From: Bacteroidales bacterium
GTDB taxonomy: Bacteria; Bacteroidota; Bacteroidia; Bacteroidales; Muribaculaceae
Assembly (NCBI GenBank): GCA_030526455.1
Contig: JAUNCU010000039.1
Location: forward strand, 10,167-17,431
Direction: 5' to 3'
DNA: 7,265 bases
This document shows positions 6,545 to 7,265 of this stretch, piece after piece (the stretch's first letter is position 1; every line of letters begins with the position of its first letter). Position numbers and translations under genes: made by a program. The notes under the pieces are model-generated. The model had not been told where the DNA came from. It was given only the letters and a program-made list of their open reading frames with translations, and did no database searches.

Positions 6545-7265
6545 ATGAATGCAATTAAATTGATTTTCCTTCTCTTAGGAATCTGTATGTGTGCTGGCGC
6601 CGCAGCCGAGTTGCCGGCGGGTGTGCCTCCCGTGCGCCATTCCCACATTGGCGACGTGGCGAGTGCTGCCGATGGCTCCATCTCGCTGAAGGTGGTGGGG
6701 CAGAAGTTGAATTTTGGCGGTGTGAAGCCTGAGTTGCGCGACAGCGATGTGTTTTCGCCTAAGTCGGTGCATTTCCACCCTAATGGCAAGAAGTATTACA
6801 TCAATTCGCTCGAAGGCTGCCGCACGATGGTCTACGATGCCGCCACCAATAAGAAACTGGCGGTGGTGCACCATAAGTTCAATGAGCAGAACACCCATCT
6901 GTGGGCGAAGGAAAGCGGTTTTTTCCCTTTCACACATTATAAAAACAATCTGAAAACATTCTGGGGACGCCCCGTGGAGAGCACGTTCTCGCATCGTGGC
7001 CGCTACCTATGGATTCCTTACTATCGCCGCAGTTTCGACCTCAATGCGCAGGACCCTTCGGCGATTTCGGTGATCGATACGCGCACCGATAGCATCATCA
7101 AGGTGTTTGAAACCGGCCCGCTGCCTAAGATGGTGGCCACTACGGGCAACGGCAAATACCTGGCGGTGACTCACTGGGGCGACAATACGGTGGGTATCCT
7201 CGACATCTCTAGCGCTAACCCCGACGACTGGCACTACGTGAAATGCGTGGTGGTGGACTACAAAC
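6545..7265 (+). CDS. Exported beta-propeller (YncE/YVTN-like) protein (partial, 3' end outside window)
   Basis: The frame is open from the ATG at 6545 to the window end: 240 complete codons, with the C-terminus missing. Residues 1-21 form a Sec signal peptide (one Lys, a hydrophobic core, then A-G-A-A-A) with likely cleavage before Glu22. Cys14 and Cys16 lie in the core, but the residues before them do not fit a lipobox, so a lipoprotein is less likely. The mature part has propeller-like blade signatures: S-V-H-F-H-P-N-G-K-K-Y-Y-I-N-S, then M-V-Y-D-A-A-T-N-K-K-L, later I-S-V-I-D-T-R-T-D-S-I-I-K-V-F-E-T-G-P-L-P-K, then T-G-N-G-K-Y-L-A-V-T, and V-G-I-L-D-I-S. This matches the YVTN/YncE propeller pattern. 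Such proteins bind ligands or partners in the periplasm, and some are lactonases; no specific function can be given. It starts 6 nt after the ATPase stop, so the two are very probably one operon. Confidence 0.85.
   Translation, partial: MNAIKLIFLLLGICMCAGAAAELPAGVPPVRHSHIGDVASAADGSISLKVVGQKLNFGGVKPELRDSDVFSPKSVHFHPNGKKYYINSLEGCRTMVYDAATNKKLAVVHHKFNEQNTHLWAKESGFFPFTHYKNNLKTFWGRPVESTFSHRGRYLWIPYYRRSFDLNAQDPSAISVIDTRTDSIIKVFETGPLPKMVATTGNGKYLAVTHWGDNTVGILDISSANPDDWHYVKCVVVDYK

Overview
The window reads as chromosomal DNA from a member of the Bacteroidota, most likely the order Bacteroidales (Prevotella or Muribaculaceae-like; the family is not settled by the sequence). Three things support this. 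The one strong promoter box is a perfect TAnnTTTG element. None of the five gene starts has a convincing Shine-Dalgarno sequence, only A/T-rich leaders. The lipoprotein has acidic residues right after its lipobox cysteine, as in Bacteroidetes surface lipoproteins. Coding DNA is GC-rich and intergenic DNA is clearly AT-rich.

Layout. (1) 1-1227, minus strand: the N-terminal 409 residues of a secreted lipoprotein with a beta-sandwich-like region followed by a right-handed beta-helix; the 3' end lies outside the window. (2) 1228-1490: divergent intergenic region with a good promoter for the rightward genes, a weaker candidate for the leftward gene, and a possible leader stem-loop. (3) 1491-3649, plus strand: a family 2 glycosyltransferase of the polyprenyl-phosphate-mannose synthase type, then class I dihydroorotase (pyrC), separated by 62 nt that contain a GC-rich hairpin. 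(4) 3650-3808: AT-rich intergenic region holding two identical 34-bp palindromic repeats in the same orientation, 89 bp apart. (5) 3809-6538: a complete PMCA-type Ca2+-pumping P-type ATPase, followed after 6 nt by (6) 6545-7265+: the start of an exported beta-propeller-like protein, cut off by the window end.

Functionally, the glycosyltransferase and PyrC are housekeeping enzymes (lipid-linked sugar donor; third step of de novo pyrimidine synthesis) that are probably co-transcribed. The ATPase and the propeller protein probably form a second unit, with the pump in the inner membrane and the propeller protein in the periplasm or beyond. The most unusual structure is the repeat pair between the two units. 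Each copy can fold on the + strand into a nearly continuous 15-16 bp hairpin with a CGG triloop, helped by G-U pairs that would be A-C mismatches on the other strand. I see no CRISPR array, tRNA, rRNA, insertion-sequence gene or defence system in the window.
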